A stretch of DNA of 64,000 nt, from NCBI RefSeq assembly GCF_026672275.1, contig NZ_JANQCD010000004.1, positions 108,545 through 172,544 on the forward strand, written 5' to 3'. The translations under genes were made by a program, and so were the position numbers. Under the pieces are notes generated by a model. It made no database searches. It was not told where the DNA came from and saw nothing but the letters and a program-made list of their open reading frames with translations. This DNA comes from Marinifilum sp. D737 (lineage in GTDB: Bacteria; Bacteroidota; Bacteroidia; Bacteroidales; Marinifilaceae). Below, one piece after another: positions 62,416 through 64,000 of the stretch (position 1 is the stretch's first letter; every line of letters begins with the position of its first letter).

Positions 62416-63585
62416 TTAATACTCCGGAAGCAGGAATGAAACACAAACTCCACCCTCATCCAGGTTTTCAACATCTACTTTGGCCTTGTGCAAATCCATA
62501 ACCAATTTAACGGCTACCAAGCCTGGTGAAAATCTTTTAAATTCTTCGGTACGTTCGTTTTTCTCCAAATCGAAGAATCGGAAGGTATAATTCACCTCTC
62601 CTGCAGCAAAATGTGTTCCTGCATCTTTTACAAATACCTTAATTTTTTGGCCCATCAATTCGGCTCCTACATATACTTCGGAACGCGATGGTGTATTGGT
62701 AATTGCATTCTCAATAATTTTCTCCATGCAAACCAATAACAAACGCTCATCACCGCGAATGATGTAGTTTTTAGGAATATCAATCTTCAATTTGATCTTG
62801 CGTTCGGTAATCAGGCCTTTCAGTTTATCGGCACTGGTTTTTACGATTTCATGTACCGGTAATCCTTGCACTTTCATTTCATAACGTTCGAATCGTAGGG
62901 CCGAAAGTAGTAAGGCAATATCCGAAACGCCAATCAACTTTTCTACGGCTTGCTTGATAAAGCGAACATATTTTAAGTTGGTTTTGTTCTTGATGGAAAA
63001 CTCCAACATATCCGCAAATCCAACAATCCCATTTAATGGTTCACGCAATTCTGTTGACATTAAAGAAAGGAAATCATTCTTGGCATCTTCCAATTTTGCC
63101 AACTGAAGGTTTGCCTCTTTTAATTCACCATTGGCCTCTTGCAACTCCATGGTACGAGCAGCTACACGCTCTTCCAATTGCAAATTCATGAACTTTAAAG
63201 ATTCATTTTTATGCTTCAATTCGAGATGTGTGTTTACACGTGCAATCAACTCCTGAGGATTAAATGGCTTTGTGACATAATCCTGCGCTCCCGTTTCAAA
63301 TCCTTTTACAATGTCCTCGCTATCTACCTTAGCAGTAAGGTAAATGATTGGAATATCTTTGGTTTTATCTTTTGATTTAAGATACTTGCAAACTTCATAT
63401 CCATCCATTTCGGGCATCATGATATCCAGCAGTATCAAATCAAAACTATCCGCTACACAAAGCATTAAAGCATCTTTACCATTCAGTGCATATTGAATTT
63501 CATAAGAAGAATCAGAAAGAATTGCTTGTAAAACTTTTATGTTTTCAGGGATGTCATCAACGATAAGAATACGATGTTTCTTCAT
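62416..63585 (-). CDS. Response regulator fused to degenerate histidine-kinase domain
   Basis: 389 residues. The N-terminal receiver is intact (Asp in LILLDIMMPEMDG, about 5-120). A coiled coil follows (about 125-170), then a HisKA-like helix reading FLSLMSTELREPLNG, where the acceptor His is Thr, and a HATPase-like region with N-box ENAITNTP. The G1 reads DAGTHFAA instead of DxGxG, and the GxGLGL lid is missing. It is probably a signalling pseudokinase or a phospho-dependent scaffold. No output domain of its own. Confidence 0.88.
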   Translation of the reverse strand: MKKHRILIVDDIPENIKVLQAILSDSSYEIQYALNGKDALMLCVADSFDLILLDIMMPEMDGYEVCKYLKSKDKTKDIPIIYLTAKVDSEDIVKGFETGAQDYVTKPFNPQELIARVNTHLELKHKNESLKFMNLQLEERVAARTMELQEANGELKEANLQLAKLEDAKNDFLSLMSTELREPLNGIVGFADMLEFSIKNKTNLKYVRFIKQAVEKLIGVSDIALLLSALRFERYEMKVQGLPVHEIVKTSADKLKGLITERKIKLKIDIPKNYIIRGDERLLLVCMEKIIENAITNTPSRSEVYVGAELMGQKIKVFVKDAGTHFAAGEVNYTFRFFDLEKNERTEEFKRFSPGLVAVKLVMDLHKAKVDVENLDEGGVCVSFLLPEY

Positions 63586-63719
63586 TGTTAAATTTTATTT
63601 GAAGGGGTTTAAGTTGTAATAATTGAGTTGATTAAGAATAAGAACTTAAGGGGGCCTACCTTAATCAAAGCATAAATATAACATATTAATTTAAAGATTT
63701 GATAATAAAAAGGCAAAAA

Positions 63720-63887
63720 GTAGAATGGTAGAAAGGTAGAATGGTAGAAAAGTAGAATGGTAGAAAGGTAGAATGGTAGAAAAGTAGAAAAGTAGAAAGG
63801 TAGAATAGTAGAAAGGTAGAATAGTAGAATGGTAGAATGGTAGAATGGTAGAATGGTAGAAAAGTAAAATAATGGAATGGAGGAAAG
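63720..63887 (+). repeat. Long 8-bp tandem repeat array (GTAGAA family)
   Basis: Eighteen clean octamers GTAGAA followed by TG, AG, AA or TA (63720-63863), then about three degenerate ones. Same unit and orientation as the array at 61915. It lies upstream of the REC-pseudokinase gene. Confidence 0.92.
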
Positions 63888-63909
63888 GATGGAATATGAT
63901 TTCAGAAAA

Positions 63910-63937
63910 TTACGAATGACGAATTGCGAATTACGAC
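63910..63937 (+). repeat. Short ACGAATT-type repeat
   Basis: TTACGAATG, ACGAATTG and CGAATTACG follow in near-tandem. Small low-complexity element beside the octamer array. Confidence 0.4.
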
Positions 63938-64000
63938 TAAACACATTGCGCCCGACTTGGCTTTAGCAAACTTGGCAATAACAAATTGTACCACGAAGGA

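Noticed and set aside
63609..63944. 111-codon minus-strand frame with many Phe-Tyr-Ser-Thr repeats
   Set aside because: It is the direct translation of the GTAGAANN octamer array. The low-complexity product reflects the DNA repeat, not a protein.

Overview
The window is an AT-rich chromosomal segment of a Gram-negative Bacteroidota. The evidence is the his gene set with fused hisB and hisIE, Wzi- and CotH-type envelope proteins, DUF3857, DUF3332 and YaiO families, and upstream sequences resembling the Bacteroidota promoter TTTG-N19-21-TAnnTTTG. Gene content suggests a marine or anaerobic Marinilabiliales-like lineage, but that placement is inference. No rRNA, tRNA, CRISPR array, phage or classical insertion sequence was recognised.

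Layout. 1-5.7 kb: TolC / lipoprotein adaptor / RND pump operon, cut at the left edge. 5.8-11.5 kb: two periplasmic thioredoxin-like proteins, an MDR oxidoreductase, a SIMPL protein, a nitroreductase and a membrane metallophosphoesterase. 11.5-14.1 kb: a coupled bacteriohemerythrin / response regulator-kinase pair and a DUF6261-like gene. 14.1-15.1 kb: a gene-poor stretch with a decayed 42-bp tandem repeat. 15.1-20.6 kb: small secreted or lipid-anchored proteins (alpha/beta hydrolase-TPR, PD40 protein, lipocalin, CPBP-like protein). 20.7-23.8 kb: a large outer-membrane protein with a gluzincin peptidase domain. 23.9-29.5 kb: map, a TarI/IspD-type cytidylyltransferase, and a surface-glycan cluster on the minus strand (NUDIX, Wzi, CDP-glycerol-phosphotransferase-like, WaaP-like kinase). 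30-35.3 kb: ggt, a CBM9-like protein, a nitroreductase and an SBP-type sensor kinase.

35.4-42.9 kb holds the complete histidine operon on the minus strand (hisG-D-C-B-H-A-F-IE). It is preceded by a classical translation-coupled attenuator: a 19-residue leader peptide with five His codons, mutually exclusive hairpins, a terminator, and a second hairpin over the hisG start. 43-45 kb: P-II and AmtB behind a long structured leader, then a DUF3332 lipoprotein. 46-49 kb: a 1001-residue hybrid kinase with an NMT1/THI5 sensor. 49-55.4 kb: a tight five-gene minus-strand operon (membrane-anchored unknown, TPR-YaiO barrel, CotH kinase, HEAT membrane protein, processive GT2). I read it as a candidate uncharacterised exopolysaccharide synthesis and secretion system.

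55.6-64 kb: DsrE, DUF2461 and HD proteins, then two DUF3857/transglutaminase-like proteins, one with its catalytic Cys replaced. Next comes a four-helix-bundle (23S IVS-type) gene enclosed by a 34-bp perfect inverted repeat built of 8-bp units, and a response regulator fused to a degenerate kinase. A long array of the same 8-bp repeat follows. Several short intergenic repeat families (7-bp, 8-bp, TCCCGA...TCGGGA palindromes, a 21-bp inverted repeat, a 42-bp repeat) recur or stand out and are listed separately.
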